From Burkholderia sp. Bp8963 (GTDB lineage Bacteria; Pseudomonadota; Gammaproteobacteria; Burkholderiales; Burkholderiaceae), in the NCBI RefSeq assembly GCF_003854275.1, contig NZ_QTQP01000005.1, forward strand, positions 1-64,000: a DNA stretch of 64,000 bases, read 5' to 3'. The notes under the pieces were generated by a model. That model had not been told where the DNA came from and ran no database searches. It saw only the letters and a program-made list of their open reading frames with translations. Made by a program: the position numbers and the translations under genes. Positions 51,310-62,710 of this stretch are shown piece by piece; within the stretch, counting starts at the first letter, position 1, and every line of letters starts with the position of its first letter.

Positions 51310-52245
51310 TCACGTTCCGTCCGACCGGTCGCCGGCGGCCGCATCGGCACGTGCATCGCCACGCGCATCTGCCGCATGCGAATGCGCGGCGCCGCGCGCC
51401 GCCGCGAATTCCGCGCCGAGCAGCAGCACGGCGGCCGAGAAGTACAGCCACATCAGCAGGACCGCGAACGATCCGGCCGCGCCGAATGCGCTCGCGGTGC
51501 CTGCGTGCGCGAGGTACAGCGCGAACAGCTTCTTGCCGGCGGAGAACAGGATCGCGGACACGCTGCCGCCGATCGCGGCGTCGCGCCATGCGACGCGCGC
51601 ATCCGGCAGGAACTTCATCAGCGCGGCGAACGCACCCGCAAGAACCGCGATGCCGACGACGAACTGCAGCACGTTGGTGATCGCGATATACGGCGAGTTG
51701 CCCCACAGCCACGTGCCGACGAACGTGATCGCGGTGTCGAGCACGAGCGACACGATCAGCAGGAACGCGACGCCGAGCACGAGCCCGAACGAGATCAGGC
51801 GCACCCGCACGAGGCCAAGAACGCTCGACCAGCGGCTCCCGGTGGCCGGCCAGATCACGCTGAGTGCGGTGTTGAGCGACGAGAACGTCGCCGACGCGCC
51901 GATCGCGAGCGCAGCGAACGAGATCAGCGCTGCGATGCCGCCGCGGTCGCCGCTGCGGTGCGCGTTCTGCACGATGGTCTGCACGCTCGCCGCGGCATCG
52001 TTGCCGATCAGCTGGTGCGCCTGCTCGAACACCTGGCCGCGCGCGGCATCGTCGCCGTAGAACCAGCCGGCCACCGCGATCACCATCACGAGCATCGGCG
52101 CGAGCGAGAACGCGGAAAAGAACGCGATGCTCGCGGCCATCGCCGAGCAGCGGTCGGACGAAAAACGCTTGAACGCGGTCAGCGCCCAATGGGCCTGCCG
52201 TCTGGCGAGACGTGTTGCTTCCTGAACGGGAATCGGTGGTTTCAT
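51310..52245 (-). CDS. YihY/virulence factor BrkB family membrane protein
   Basis: The 311-aa protein has six hydrophobic segments and the YihY N-terminal helix (MAASIAFFSAFSLAPMLVMV). The WPATGSRWSSVLGLVRVRL loop and a C-terminal FGAAGSFAVLLMWLYFSA helix also fit. Once annotated as ribonuclease BN, the family is now regarded as membrane proteins of unclear role, possibly transport. The C-terminal tail is Ala/Asp-rich. Start 52245 (MKPPIPVQE) lacks a good ribosome binding site, and a TTG at 52296 would add 17 residues. Confidence 0.85.
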   Translation of the reverse strand: MKPPIPVQEATRLARRQAHWALTAFKRFSSDRCSAMAASIAFFSAFSLAPMLVMVIAVAGWFYGDDAARGQVFEQAHQLIGNDAAASVQTIVQNAHRSGDRGGIAALISFAALAIGASATFSSLNTALSVIWPATGSRWSSVLGLVRVRLISFGLVLGVAFLLIVSLVLDTAITFVGTWLWGNSPYIAITNVLQFVVGIAVLAGAFAALMKFLPDARVAWRDAAIGGSVSAILFSAGKKLFALYLAHAGTASAFGAAGSFAVLLMWLYFSAAVLLLGAEFAAARGAAHSHAADARGDARADAAAGDRSDGT

Positions 52246-52316
52246 GGCGTGTCGGGGCGCGATGCGGGATGCCGGCAATCGCTGGAAATCGGACAATTCA
52301 GTATTGATATGAAGAA

Positions 52317-52346
52317 TTAATCATAGTTGCACGAACTGTCTATAAT
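52317..52346 (+). promoter_or_regulatory. Promoter of the formate dehydrogenase operon
   Basis: A perfect TATAAT (52341-52346) lies 18 bases downstream of TTAATC. Transcription would begin near 52353, about 30 bases before the fdnG ATG. Confidence 0.6.
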
Positions 52347-52384
52347 TCCTTTCAATTCCCCCCCACGATAAAGCCGAGACCGCC

Positions 52385-55300
52385 ATGCTACAAATGTCCC
52401 GGCGCCAGTTCCTGAAAGTGACGGCCACGTCGCTCGCCGGATCGAGTCTGGCCCTGCTGGGCTTCTCGCCATCCGAAGCGCTCGCCGAGGTCCGTCAATA
52501 CAAGCTGGCGCGCACCGTCGAAACGCGCAACACCTGTCCATATTGCTCCGTCGGCTGCGGCATCCTGATGTACAGCCTCGGCGACGGCGCGAAGAACGCG
52601 CAGCGCAGCATCATCCATATCGAAGGCGATCCCGACCACCCCGTCAACCGCGGCACGCTGTGCCCGAAGGGGGCGAGCCTGATCGACTTCATCCACAGCC
52701 CGAGCCGCCTCACGCATCCGGAATATCGTGCGCCGGGTTCGGACAAGTGGGAGCGCATCGCGTGGAACGACGCGCTCGACCGGATCGCGAAGCTGATGAA
52801 GGCCGACCGCGATGCGAATTTCGTCGAGACGGCCGACGACGGGGCGAAGGTCAACCGCTGGCTGAGCACCGGCATGCTGGCCGCGTCGGCGGGCAGCAAC
52901 GAGGTCGGCTACCTGACGCACAAGACTGTCCGCAGCATGGGGATGCTCGCGTTCGACAACCAGGCGCGTGTCTGACATGGCCCGACGGTGGCAGGTCTTG
53001 CCCCGACGTTTGGCCGTGGAGCGATGACGAACCACTGGGTCGACATCAAGAACGCGGACGTGATTCTCGTGATGGGCGGCAATGCAGCCGAGGCCCATCC
53101 GTGCGGTTTCAAGTGGGTGACGGAAGCGAAGGCGCACCGCAAGGCGCGCCTCGTCGTCGTCGACCCGCGCTTCACGCGCACCGCGTCGGTCGCGGACTAC
53201 TACGCGCCGATCCGCACCGGCACCGACATCGCGTTCCTGGGTGGCGTGATCAACTATCTGCTGACGAACGACAAGATCCAGCACGAGTACGTGAAGAACT
53301 ACACGGACTTCACGTTCATCGTGCGCGAGGATTACGCGTTCGACGACGGCATCTATTCCGGCTACGACGCGGACAAGCACGCGTATCCGGACAAGTCGAG
53401 CTGGGACTACGAACGCGGCGACGACGGCTTCGTGAAGGTCGACCCGACGCTCGCACATCCGCGCTGCGTGTACAACCTGCTGAAGACGCACTACGCGCGC
53501 TATACGCCCGAGATGGTCGAGCAGGTGTGCGGCACGCCGAAGGACAAGTTCCTGAAAGTCTGCGACATGCTCGCGTCGACGGCCGTGCCGGGCCGCGCCG
53601 GCACGATCCTGTACGCGCTCGGCTGGACCCACCACTCGATCGGCGCGCAGATGATCCGCACCGGCGCGATGGTGCAGCTGCTGCTCGGCAACATCGGCAT
53701 CGCCGGCGGCGGGATGAACGCGCTGCGCGGCCACTCGAACATCCAGGGGCTCACCGACCTCGGGCTGATGTCCAACCTGCTGCCCGGCTACATGACGCTG
53801 CCGATGCAGTCCGAGCAGGATTTCGACGCGTACATCACGAAGCGCACGCAGCTGCCGCTGCGGCCGAACCAGCTCAGCTACTGGAAGAACTACCGCGCGT
53901 TCCACGTCAGCTTCATGAAATCGTGGTGGGGCGACGCGGCCAACGCCGGGAACAACTGGGGCTACGACTACCTGCCGAAGCTCGACAAGCATTACGACCT
54001 GCTGCAGGCGATCGAGCTGATGCACCAGGGCAAGATGAACGGCTACATCTGCCAGGGCTTCAACCCGCTCGCGGCCACGCCGTCGAAGGCGAAGACGTCC
54101 GAAGCGCTCGCGAAGCTGAAGTGGCTCGTGATCATGGATCCGCTCGCGACCGAGACCTCCGAGTTCTGGAAGAACCACGGCGAGTTCAACGATGTCGATG
54201 CGTCGCAGATCCAGACTGAGGTGTTCCGGCTGCCGACCACGTGCTTCGCGGAGGAGCGCGGCTCGCTCGTCAACTCCGGCCGCGTGCTGCAGTGGCACTG
54301 GCAGGGCGCGGAGCCGCCGGGCGAAGCGAGGAGCGACCTCGAGATCATGTCGGGGCTGTTCTTGCGGATGCGCGATGCGTACAGGAAGGACGGCGGCAAG
54401 TATCCCGATCCGATCGTCAACCTGACCTGGCCTTACGCGAACCCGGAAAGCCCGACACCCGAAGAGCTCGCGATGGAGTACAACGGCCGCGCGCTCGCCG
54501 ATCTGCCCGATCCGAAGGATCCGGCGAAACCGCTCGTGAAGAAGGGCGAGCAGCTCGCCGGCTTCGCGCAACTGAAGGACGACGGCTCGACCGCGAGCGG
54601 CTGCTGGATCTTCTGCGGCGCATGGACGCAGGCCGGCAACCAGATGGGGCGGCGCGACAACGCGGATCCGACCGGCATCGGCCAGACGCTCGGCTGGGCG
54701 TGGGCGTGGCCCGCGAACCGGCGGATCCTGTACAACCGAGCTTCGTGCGATCCGTCCGGCAAGCCGTTCGACCCGACCCGCAAGCTGGTCGCGTGGAGCG
54801 GCAGCGCGTGGACCGGCGCCGACGTGCCGGACTTCAAGCTGGACGAGCCGCCCGAGAACGGCATGGGCCCGTTCATCATGAACCCGGAAGGCGTCGCGCG
54901 CTTCTTCGCGCGCGCCGGGATGAACGAAGGTCCGTTCCCGGAGCACTACGAACCGTTCGAGACGCCGCTTGCCGCGAACCCGCTGCACCCGAACAACCCG
55001 CGCGCACTGAACAACCCGGCCGCGCGCGTGTTCCCGGGCGACCGGGCCGCGTTCGGCAAGGCCGCGCAGTTCCCGCATGTCGCGACGACCTATCGTCTGA
55101 CGGAGCACTTCCACTACTGGACCAAGCATGCGCGCCTGAACTCGATCATCCAGCCGCAGCAATTCGTCGAGATCGGCGAGGAACTCGCGAAGGAGATCGG
55201 CGTCGCGCACGGCGACCGCGTGAAGGTGTCGTCGAACCGCGGGCATATCGTCGCGGTGGCGCTCGTCACGAAGCGGATCAAGCCGCTGAAGGTCGACGGC

Positions 55301-55456
55301 AAGACGGTGCAGACGGTCGGCATTCCGTTGCATTGGGGCTTCAAGGGCTTGACGAAGCCCGGCTATCTCGCGAACACCCTGACTCCGTCCGTGGGCGACG
55401 GCAACTCGTACACGCCGGAATTCAAGTCGTTCCTGGTGAAGGTCGAAAAGGCGTAA
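52385..55456 (+). CDS. fdnG: Formate dehydrogenase-N/O alpha subunit (selenoprotein)
   Basis: The molybdopterin subunit oxidises formate on the periplasmic side. The 1023-aa product starts with a Tat signal (SRRQFLK at residues 5-11) and binds a [4Fe-4S] cluster through CPYCSVGC and LCPKG. TGA at 52973-52975 is codon 197 and must be read as selenocysteine: the frame continues uninterrupted and the context [15 protein letters not shown] matches the family active site. A SECIS hairpin follows at once. It opens fdnGHI-fdhE and lies upstream of selAB and tRNA-Sec. Whether the fdn or fdo paralogue name fits better cannot be decided here. Confidence 0.96.
52973..53015 (+). promoter_or_regulatory. 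SECIS element in fdnG
   Basis: Directly after the TGA, a stem-loop forms whose apical part is GGCA (52990-52993), loop GGTCT (52994-52998) and TGCC (52999-53002). The loop AGGUCU and the distance to the UGA match bacterial SECIS elements bound by SelB. Confidence 0.85.
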
Positions 55457-55466
55457 GGGGGCAGAG

Positions 55467-56381
55467 ATGGCATTGCAATCGCTGGATATCAGGCGCGTCT
55501 CGGCCACCACCACGCCACCGCCCACCGCGCGCACGCCGGTGACGGGCAGCGTCGCGAAGCTGATCGACGTGTCGAAGTGCATCGGCTGCAAGGCGTGCCA
55601 GACCGCGTGCATGGAGTGGAACGACCTGCGCGACGAGATCGGCACGAACGTCGGCGTGTACGACAACCCGTCCGATCTGTCCGAGCATTCGTGGACGGTG
55701 ATGCGGTTCTCCGAATACGAGAACCCGGACGGCAACCTCGAATGGCTGATCCGCAAGGACGGCTGCATGCATTGCGAGGATCCGGGTTGCCTGAAGGCGT
55801 GTCCGGCTCCGGGCGCGATCGTGCAGTACAACAACGGGATCGTCGATTTCCACGAGGAAAACTGCATCGGCTGCGGCTACTGCGTGACCGGCTGCCCGTT
55901 CAACATCCCGCGGATCTCGAAGACGGATCATCGCGCATACAAGTGCACGCTCTGCTCCGACCGCGTCGCGGTCGGCCAGGAGCCGGCCTGCGTGAAGACC
56001 TGCCCGACGGGCGCGATCGTGTTCGGCACCAAGGAGGACATGAAGCAGCACGCGGCCGAGCGGATCGAGGACCTGAAGGAGCGCGGCTTCGAGCATGCGG
56101 GGCTGTACGATCCGCAGGGCGTCGGCGGCACGCACGTGATGTACGTGCTGCACCACGCGGACAAGCCGTCGCTGTATCACGGCCTGCCGGACAACCCGTC
56201 GATCAGCCCGATGGTGAAGCTGTGGAAGGGCATCGCGAAGCCGCTGGCGGTCGCGGGCATCGCGCTGACGGCGCTCGCGGGCTTCTTCCACTACATGCGG
56301 GTCGGCCCGAACGAAGTGAGCGACGACGACGAAGCCGCCGCCCGCGACGAAGCGCGACGCATCAAGGAGGACGCGAAATGA
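55467..56381 (+). CDS. fdnH: Formate dehydrogenase beta subunit (iron-sulfur)
   Basis: The 304-aa subunit carries electrons from the alpha subunit to cytochrome b. It has four cysteine clusters ([53 protein letters not shown] then CVKTCP) for four [4Fe-4S] centres. One C-terminal transmembrane helix ([19 protein letters not shown]) anchors it to the gamma subunit. It starts 10 bases after fdnG and overlaps fdnI by four bases. Confidence 0.96.
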   Translation: MALQSLDIRRVSATTTPPPTARTPVTGSVAKLIDVSKCIGCKACQTACMEWNDLRDEIGTNVGVYDNPSDLSEHSWTVMRFSEYENPDGNLEWLIRKDGCMHCEDPGCLKACPAPGAIVQYNNGIVDFHEENCIGCGYCVTGCPFNIPRISKTDHRAYKCTLCSDRVAVGQEPACVKTCPTGAIVFGTKEDMKQHAAERIEDLKERGFEHAGLYDPQGVGGTHVMYVLHHADKPSLYHGLPDNPSISPMVKLWKGIAKPLAVAGIALTALAGFFHYMRVGPNEVSDDDEAAARDEARRIKEDAK

Positions 56382-57004
56382 AGCACGACGACCCCAACCT
56401 GATCGTCCGCTACACGGCGAACGAGCGTACGAACCACTGGATCACCGCGATCTCGTTCGTGCTGCTCGCGCTGTCCGGGCTCGCGATGTTCCACCCGTCG
56501 ATGTTCTGGCTGACCGCGCTGTTCGGCGGCGGCCAGTGGACGCGGATCCTGCATCCGTTCGTCGGCCTCGTGATGTTCGTGTCGTTCGCGGTGATGGCGG
56601 TGCGCTACTGGCACCACAACCTGCTCGACGCGGACGATCGCCAGTGGCTGCGCCAGATCGACGACGTGCTCGCGAACCGCGAGGACAAGCTGCCGCCGGT
56701 CGGACGCTATAACGCCGGACAGAAACTGCTATTCTTCGCGATGGTGGCATGCCTCGCACTGTTGCTGCTGTCGGGCATCGTCATCTGGCGACGGTATTTC
56801 TCGTTCTACTTCCCGATCGGGGTGATCCGGTTCGCGGCAGTCGTCCACGCCGTCGCGGCGTTCGTGCTGATTGTCGGCATCGTCACGCATATCTATGCGG
56901 CGCTGTGGATCAAGGGCTCGATCCGGGCGATGGTGCGCGGCACGGTGACCCTCGGCTGGGCGCGCAAGCACCACCCGAAATGGTTCCGTGAGAGCGTGAA
57001 GTAG
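56378..57004 (+). CDS. fdnI: Formate dehydrogenase gamma subunit (cytochrome b556)
   Basis: The 208-aa membrane subunit has four transmembrane helices and the family haem-ligand regions ([24 protein letters not shown], and [12 protein letters not shown]). It passes electrons from FdnH to quinone. The ATG overlaps the fdnH stop (ATGA). An intrinsic terminator lies between this gene and fdhE. Confidence 0.95.
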   Translation: MKHDDPNLIVRYTANERTNHWITAISFVLLALSGLAMFHPSMFWLTALFGGGQWTRILHPFVGLVMFVSFAVMAVRYWHHNLLDADDRQWLRQIDDVLANREDKLPPVGRYNAGQKLLFFAMVACLALLLLSGIVIWRRYFSFYFPIGVIRFAAVVHAVAAFVLIVGIVTHIYAALWIKGSIRAMVRGTVTLGWARKHHPKWFRESVK

Positions 57005-57066
57005 CGCACCAGAACGGGGCGGCACGCCGGTTGTGGCGCTGCCCCGTCAGTCGTCGGAATCGCCGA

Positions 57067-57096
57067 AAGCGCCGATAAGTCGGCGCTTGTTTTTTT
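57067..57096 (+). terminator. Intrinsic terminator between fdnI and fdhE
   Basis: AAGCGCCGA (57067-57075), loop TAAG and TCGGCGCTT (57080-57088) form a perfect 9-bp stem followed by a seven-T run (57090-57096). The run touches the fdhE ribosome binding site GGAAG. Confidence 0.85.
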
Positions 57097-57109
57097 GGAA
57101 GACACACTC

Positions 57110-58042
57110 GTGACACAACGCATTCTCGAACCGAATGACATCGCGGCGCTCGATCATTCGGCGATCCCGCGCTTCCGCCTGCCGGAGCGCGCAACGGTTT
57201 TCTCGGCGCGCGCCGCGCGCCTGCGCCAGCTCGCCGACCTGAACCCGATCGGCGGCTACCTGCGGCTGATGGCGGTCGTCGCCGACGCGCAGCACACGCT
57301 GCTGCAGGAGTGCAACGCGCAGATGCCGTCGAAGGACGCGATCGCGCGCGCGCAGCAGCATTCGATGCCGCTCGTGCCGGCGCTGTCCGGTGAACGCGAC
57401 CCGCAATGGCGCGACGTGCTGCACGACCTGCTCGACCGCGTCGAGCGCGCGGGGCTCGTGAACCCGTCGCTCGCGAAGCTGCTCGACCGGATGCGCCTGA
57501 TGGCGCCCGCCGAACTCGACGCGCAGGCCGACGCGATCCTCGCGCTGCGCTTCGCGGAGATCGACCCGGCCATCGCGCCATTCCTGATGGCGGCGCTACA
57601 GGTCGCGTGGACCGACCTCGCGAGCCGCACGTTGCCGGCCGACGTGCCGTTCCTCGACCAGCCGGGGCTGTGCCCGGTGTGCGGCACGCACCCGGTCGCA
57701 AGCGTCGTGCGTGTCGGCGGCGCGTTCCAGGGCTACCGCTTCCTGCAGTGCGGGCTGTGCACGACCGAGTGGCACATGGTGCGCACCAAGTGCTCGAACT
57801 GCGATTCGACGAAGGGCATCGCGTACCATGGCATCGAGGGCGGCAGCGAAGCAGTGAAAGCCGAATCGTGCGACGAATGCAAGACGTACCGCAAGATCGG
57901 CTATCAGGAAAAGGACTACGATTTCGAGCCGCTCGCGGACGATCTCGCGAGCCTCACGCTCGACCTGCTGATGAACGAGGCCGGCTATCGGCGCAGTTCG
58001 CCGAATCCGCTGCTGTGGCCGGATGTATCGCGGGAAGGATGA
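57110..58042 (+). CDS. fdhE: Formate dehydrogenase accessory protein
   Basis: FdhE is a cytoplasmic chaperone needed to mature formate dehydrogenases. The 310-aa protein has the rubredoxin-like cysteine pairs [25 protein letters not shown] and [10 protein letters not shown] in the C-terminal half, as expected. GTG 57110 is chosen as start because GGAAG lies eight to nine bases upstream and the length then matches the family. A terminator directly upstream implies read-through or separate control. Confidence 0.95.
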   Translation: MTQRILEPNDIAALDHSAIPRFRLPERATVFSARAARLRQLADLNPIGGYLRLMAVVADAQHTLLQECNAQMPSKDAIARAQQHSMPLVPALSGERDPQWRDVLHDLLDRVERAGLVNPSLAKLLDRMRLMAPAELDAQADAILALRFAEIDPAIAPFLMAALQVAWTDLASRTLPADVPFLDQPGLCPVCGTHPVASVVRVGGAFQGYRFLQCGLCTTEWHMVRTKCSNCDSTKGIAYHGIEGGSEAVKAESCDECKTYRKIGYQEKDYDFEPLADDLASLTLDLLMNEAGYRRSSPNPLLWPDVSREG

Positions 58043-58073
58043 CGGTTTTGCGCGGGACAGGAGACCACCACCG

Positions 58074-59513
58074 GTGACCGAACCAGGTCTGAACGAATTG
58101 AACGCGGCACTGGCGCGCGTGCCGTCGGTCGAGCGCGTGCTGTCGTCGGCGCCGCTGCAGCCGGTGCTCGACGAGTACGGCCGCACGCGCGTGCTGAACG
58201 CCGTGCGCGCGGAACTGGCGCGCTGGCGGACGGTCGCTCAGCGTGATCCTGCGGCAGCCGAGCCGCTCGACGAAGCGGGCATCGCCGCGGCCGTCGCCCG
58301 GACGCTCGCCGCACAGAGCGCCAGCGCGATGCGCGCCGTCTTCAACCTGACGGGCACCGTGCTGCACACCAACCTCGGGCGCGCGCTGCTGCCCGACGAT
58401 GCCGTGCGCGCGGTGGTCACGGCGCTCACGCAGCCGGTGAATCTCGAATTCGACCTCGCGACAGGCCGCCGCGGCGACCGCGACGATCTCGTCGACGATC
58501 TGCTCTGCGAACTGACGGGCGCGGAAGCCGCGACCGTCGTCAACAACAACGCGGCCGCGGTGCTGCTGACGCTGTCGGCGCTCGCGTCGCGACGCGAGGT
58601 GATTGTGTCGCGCGGCGAACTGGTCGAGATCGGCGGCGCGTTCCGGATTCCCGACATCATGAGCCGGGCCGGTGCGCGCCTGCGCGAAGTCGGCACGACC
58701 AACCGCACCCATCTGGAAGACTACGCGGACGCGATCGGCCCGCGCACCGCGCTGCTGATGAAGGTGCACTGCAGCAACTACGCGATCAGCGGCTTCACGA
58801 AGGAGGTGACGCTGCCGGAACTCGCGCCGCTCGCGCGTGAACGCGGGCTGCCGGTCGCCGTCGATCTCGGCAGCGGCGTGCTTGCCGATCTCGCGCAATG
58901 GGGGCTGCCGCATGAGACGACCGTGCGCGAAACGGTCGCAGGCGGCGCAAACGTTGTCACGTTCAGCGGCGACAAGCTGCTCGGCGGGCCGCAGGCCGGC
59001 CTGATCGTCGGCGACCGCGCGCTGATCGCGACCATCAAGAAGCATCCGCTGAAGCGCGCGCTGCGCGTCGGCAAGCTGACGCTCGCCGCGCTCGAACCTG
59101 TGCTGCGCCTGCACCAGGCGCCGGAATTCCTGCGCGAACGGTTGACGACGCTGCGTCTGCTGACGCGAGCGCAACGCGAGATCGCCGAAACGGCCGCGCG
59201 TGTGGGCCCGGCGCTGCAGGCCGCGATCGGCAGTGGCTACACGGTGAGCGTCGAGCCGATGTTCAGCCAGATCGGCAGCGGTGCATTGCCGGTCGACCAG
59301 CTGCCGAGCGCCGGGCTCGTCGTGCGCACGCCGGACGGCAAGCGCGGCGGCCGCGCGCTCGCGCAGCTCGAGAAGCGGCTGCGCGCGTGGCCGCGGCCGG
59401 TGCTCGGGCGCGTCGCCGACGGCGCGCTGCGGCTCGACCTGCGCTGCCTCGAGGCAGCCGACGAAGCGGCGTTCGTCGCGCAATGCGCAAGCATCGCGGA
59501 GCCGGCTGCATGA
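58074..59513 (+). CDS. selA: L-seryl-tRNA(Sec) selenium transferase
   Basis: SelA converts seryl-tRNA-Sec to selenocysteinyl-tRNA-Sec with PLP and selenophosphate. The 479-aa protein has the PLP lysine Lys301 in [13 protein letters not shown] and the [16 protein letters not shown] segment. Start GTG 58074 is preceded by AGGAG at 11 bases. It overlaps selB by four bases. It lies 31 bases after fdhE, joining the selenium machinery to the selenoprotein it serves. Confidence 0.96.
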   Translation: MTEPGLNELNAALARVPSVERVLSSAPLQPVLDEYGRTRVLNAVRAELARWRTVAQRDPAAAEPLDEAGIAAAVARTLAAQSASAMRAVFNLTGTVLHTNLGRALLPDDAVRAVVTALTQPVNLEFDLATGRRGDRDDLVDDLLCELTGAEAATVVNNNAAAVLLTLSALASRREVIVSRGELVEIGGAFRIPDIMSRAGARLREVGTTNRTHLEDYADAIGPRTALLMKVHCSNYAISGFTKEVTLPELAPLARERGLPVAVDLGSGVLADLAQWGLPHETTVRETVAGGANVVTFSGDKLLGGPQAGLIVGDRALIATIKKHPLKRALRVGKLTLAALEPVLRLHQAPEFLRERLTTLRLLTRAQREIAETAARVGPALQAAIGSGYTVSVEPMFSQIGSGALPVDQLPSAGLVVRTPDGKRGGRALAQLEKRLRAWPRPVLGRVADGALRLDLRCLEAADEAAFVAQCASIAEPAA

Positions 59514-61435
59514 TCGTTGGCACCGCGGGACACATCGATCACGGCAAGACGACGCTGGTGCGCGCACTGACGGGCGTCGATACCGATCGTCTGAAGGAAG
59601 AGAAGGCGCGCGGCATCTCGATCGAGCTCGGTTACGCGTATGCGCCGCTCGACAACGGCGACGTGCTCGGCCTGATCGACGTGCCGGGGCACGAGAAGCT
59701 GATTCATACGATGGCGGCCGGCGCATGCGGGATCGACTTCGCGCTGCTCGTGATCGCGGCCGACGACGGCGTGATGCCGCAGACGCGCGAGCATCTCGCG
59801 ATCCTGCAACTGCTCGGCGTCATGCACGGTGCGGTCGCATTGACGAAATGCGATCGCGTCGACGCCGCGCGCCGTGCGCAGGTGCGTGACGAGATCGCCG
59901 CGTGGCTGCGCGATTCGACGCTGGCCGGCGCGCCGATCTTCGATACTTGCGCGACCCTCGCGGACGATGCGGGCGTCGCGGCGCTCAAGCGCCATTTGTT
60001 CGACGTCGCGATCGCATCGCGCGCGCGCCGCGACGACGGGCTGTTCCGGCTTGCGGTCGATCGCGTGTTCACGCTGGCGGGGCAGGGGACGGTGGTGACC
60101 GGCACCGCGTTTGCGGGCCAGGTGAAGACCGGCGACACGCTCGCGATCGTGCGCACCGGCGACGCGGCGCGCGTGCGCAGCATCCATGCGCAGAATCGCG
60201 CCGTCGACGTCGGTCATGCGGGCGAGCGCTGCGCGCTGAATCTCGCCGGCGTCGACAAGGCCGACATCGCGCGCGGCGATACGATTGCCGATACGAGGCT
60301 CGCCGTGACGTCGCCGCGGCTCGACGTCGAGCTGACGCTGCTCGTGGATGCCGGCCTGACGCTCACGCATTGGGCGCCGCTGCACGTCCATCTCGGCACG
60401 CTGCATCGGGTCGCGCACGTCGCGCTGCTCGACGGCGATTCGCTTGCGGCGGGGCAGCGGATGCGCGTGCAACTGGTGTTCGACGAACCGGTATTCGCGC
60501 TGCCGGGCGACCGCTACATCGTGCGCAATCCGCAGGCGACGCGCACGGTTGGCGGCGGGCGCGTGCTCGATCCGTTCGGGCCCGCGCGCAAGCGCCGCAC
60601 GCCGGCGCGCCGCGCATGGCTCGACGCGCTCGCGGCGTGGCTCGACGAACGGCGGCTCGATGCGCTGCTCGCCGAGGCGCCGCTCGGCATCCTGCGCGCG
60701 ACGCTCACGCACCTGACCGGTTTCGCGCCGGATGCGCTGACGCTGCCGGACGATGCGCTGGCGATCGGCCAGCACGGTTCCGCGTCGAACGACGGCTGGG
60801 TGATCGCGCGGACGCACTGGCGGGCGCTGCAGGAAAAGGCGATCGAGACGCTGTGCGCGTATCACGAGCGGATGCCGGACGAGCAAGGGCTCGATGCCGC
60901 GCGCTTGCGGCGGATGGCCGCGCCGCTCGTCGGCGACGTGCTGTGGCGCGCGCTCGTCGACGCGCTGATCGAAGGCGGCGACATTGCGCGCAGCGGCCCA
61001 TGGTTGCATCTGCCGTCGCATGTGGTGCGTCTCGATGCGCGCGAGGAAGCGCTCGCGCAAACGCTGCTGCCGCTCGTCAGGGCCGGGCGTTTCGATCCGC
61101 CGTGGGTGCGGGATCTTGCCGGCACGACCGGCGCGGCCGAAGATGCCGTGCGCGCGCTGTTGCGCAAGCTCGCGCGGCGCGGCGACGTGCATCAGGTCGT
61201 GCGCGACCTGTTCTATCACGCGGACGTGATGCGGGAGCTCGCGTTGCTCGTCGCGCAACTTGCACACGCGCGGGCGGGCGGCGTCGATGCGGCGGCGTTC
61301 CGCGATGCGACGGGGCTCGGCCGCAAGCGCGCGATCCAGATTCTCGAGTACTTCGATCGCGTTGGGTATACTCGCTTCCACCGCGATCTCCATTATCTGC
61401 GCCGCGATAGCGGTTGGCTTGATGGCATGGAGTAG
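59510..61435 (+). CDS. selB: Selenocysteine-specific elongation factor
   Basis: SelB is a GTPase that delivers selenocysteinyl-tRNA to the ribosome at SECIS-marked UGA codons. The 641-aa protein has G1 [10 protein letters not shown] at residues 7-16, G3 DVPGHEKL and G4 TKCD. Its EF-Tu-like domains are followed by winged-helix repeats that bind the SECIS RNA (about residues 380-641). The ATG overlaps the selA stop (ATGA), and tRNA-Sec begins 19 bases after its stop. Confidence 0.97.
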   Translation: MIVGTAGHIDHGKTTLVRALTGVDTDRLKEEKARGISIELGYAYAPLDNGDVLGLIDVPGHEKLIHTMAAGACGIDFALLVIAADDGVMPQTREHLAILQLLGVMHGAVALTKCDRVDAARRAQVRDEIAAWLRDSTLAGAPIFDTCATLADDAGVAALKRHLFDVAIASRARRDDGLFRLAVDRVFTLAGQGTVVTGTAFAGQVKTGDTLAIVRTGDAARVRSIHAQNRAVDVGHAGERCALNLAGVDKADIARGDTIADTRLAVTSPRLDVELTLLVDAGLTLTHWAPLHVHLGTLHRVAHVALLDGDSLAAGQRMRVQLVFDEPVFALPGDRYIVRNPQATRTVGGGRVLDPFGPARKRRTPARRAWLDALAAWLDERRLDALLAEAPLGILRATLTHLTGFAPDALTLPDDALAIGQHGSASNDGWVIARTHWRALQEKAIETLCAYHERMPDEQGLDAARLRRMAAPLVGDVLWRALVDALIEGGDIARSGPWLHLPSHVVRLDAREEALAQTLLPLVRAGRFDPPWVRDLAGTTGAAEDAVRALLRKLARRGDVHQVVRDLFYHADVMRELALLVAQLAHARAGGVDAAAFRDATGLGRKRAIQILEYFDRVGYTRFHRDLHYLRRDSGWLDGME

Positions 61436-61454
61436 GCACGCGGTTTTTCTCCGG

Positions 61455-61550
61455 GGAAGGCATTCGCATCCGGTGGTGCGGCCGGACTTCAAATCCGGTT
61501 GGGGGTGTCAGACACTCCCGGGTAGGTTCGACTCCTGCTGCCTTCCGCCA
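61455..61550 (+). tRNA. selC: tRNA-Sec (anticodon TCA)
   Basis: The 96-base sequence folds with an 8-bp acceptor stem (GGAAGGCA / TGCCTTCC), an anticodon stem CCGGA/TCCGG with loop containing TCA at 61489-61491, and a long variable arm (GGGGGTGTC..). A GGTTCGACTCC T-arm follows, then discriminator G and an encoded CCA. The long acceptor and variable arms are specific to selenocysteine tRNA. It lies directly after selB. Confidence 0.96.
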
Positions 61551-61594
61551 CGCGAGGTTTCCCGGTCGTTCCGGGAGGCGGCGGCACGTGCACG

Positions 61595-62683
61595 CTATGC
61601 ATGAACGGCCACCCGATACCGGGTGGTCTGTCGATAGACGGAGCCAGGATAAACGATGACGTTGTCGCGCAGGCCGGCCATGTTGACCTGATCCGGAAAG
61701 CCGCCCGCTTCGACGCACAGCGCGGCGTGTCGCGCGCAAAGCGTGCCGCCACTCACGCGCACGCCGTCAAGATAGTTTCCCGTATAGAGTTGCAGGCCCC
61801 ACTGATCGGTCGACACGATCAACTCGCGGCCGCTTTCCGGATCGTATACCCGTGCGACGGGCCGGACCTCGCGCGTGCCGTCGCCAAGCACGAAGCAGTG
61901 ATCGAAGCCGCGCGCGAGCGCCAGTTGCGCATGCGGCCAGTCGAGGCGCGCGCCGATCGGCGCGCTTTGTCGGAAATCGAATGCAGTGCCCGTCACGTCG
62001 GCCGTGCCGGTCGGGATCAGCACGTCGTTCACTTCGAGAAACGCGTTGGCGTCGATCTGCAGCAGGTGGCCGCGCACATCGCTACCCGGGCGCCCGCTCA
62101 GGTTGAAGTAGCTGTGATTCGTCAGGTTGAGCGGCGTCGGTGCATCGGTCCACCCCGCATAGTCGATCGTCAGCGTGCCGTCGTCGTCGAGCGTGTAGCG
62201 AACCTGCACGCACACGTTGCCGGGGAATCCCGCGTCGCCTTCCGGCGAATCGAGCCGTAGTGTCAGCCCACCGCAGTCGTCGATCACGTCCCAGCGCGCA
62301 CGGTGAAAGCCGTTCGCACCGCCGTGCAGCAGGTTGCCGTTCTCGTTACGGTCGAGCAGGTAGTCGACGCCGTCGAGCTCGAAGCGCGCACCGGCGATCC
62401 GGTTCGCCCATCGGCCGATCGTCGCGCCGAGGTAGACACCGGATTCGAGGTACTCAGCCGGCGTGTCGTGCGCGAGCACGATATCGGCAAAGCGCCCCGT
62501 GCGGTCGGGCGCGAGCCACGACACGATGGTCGCGCCGAGGTCGCTGACGCCGATACGCATCCCGTGCGTGTTGCGCAGCGTATAGCGCCGCACGGGCTCG
62601 CCGTCGGGCAACGCGCCCCACGGCTCGGAATGCACGCGCGCAACGCCGGGCGTCAGGTGTGAAGAGTCGGTATCGATGTGCAT
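61595..62683 (-). CDS. galM: Aldose 1-epimerase
   Basis: GalM interconverts alpha and beta anomers of galactose, glucose and related sugars. The 362-aa protein has the substrate-binding NLLHGG, the general-acid histidine in NLTNHSYFNLSG and the C-terminal glutamate region ALCVEAGGFPDQVN. It follows the XylR-type regulator by 27 bases on the same strand, so a pentose or galactose mutarotase role under that regulator is likely. It is convergent with tRNA-Sec. Confidence 0.93.
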   Translation of the reverse strand: MHIDTDSSHLTPGVARVHSEPWGALPDGEPVRRYTLRNTHGMRIGVSDLGATIVSWLAPDRTGRFADIVLAHDTPAEYLESGVYLGATIGRWANRIAGARFELDGVDYLLDRNENGNLLHGGANGFHRARWDVIDDCGGLTLRLDSPEGDAGFPGNVCVQVRYTLDDDGTLTIDYAGWTDAPTPLNLTNHSYFNLSGRPGSDVRGHLLQIDANAFLEVNDVLIPTGTADVTGTAFDFRQSAPIGARLDWPHAQLALARGFDHCFVLGDGTREVRPVARVYDPESGRELIVSTDQWGLQLYTGNYLDGVRVSGGTLCARHAALCVEAGGFPDQVNMAGLRDNVIVYPGSVYRQTTRYRVAVHA

Positions 62684-62710
62684 GGGTGGATTTCAAATTG
62701 GCAGCGGGCT

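Noticed and set aside
52973..52975. In-frame stop in fdnG as evidence for a pseudogene
   Set aside because: The residue aligns with selenocysteine, a SECIS hairpin follows, and selA, selB and tRNA-Sec are adjacent.
52388..55867. An 1159-codon open frame on the minus strand
   Set aside because: It lies opposite fdnG, whose plus-strand protein is unmistakable. The composition is that of a GC-rich shadow.
61455..61550. tRNA-Sec as an attachment site of an integrated element
   Set aside because: No integrase gene and no second copy of the tRNA 3' end is visible in the window.
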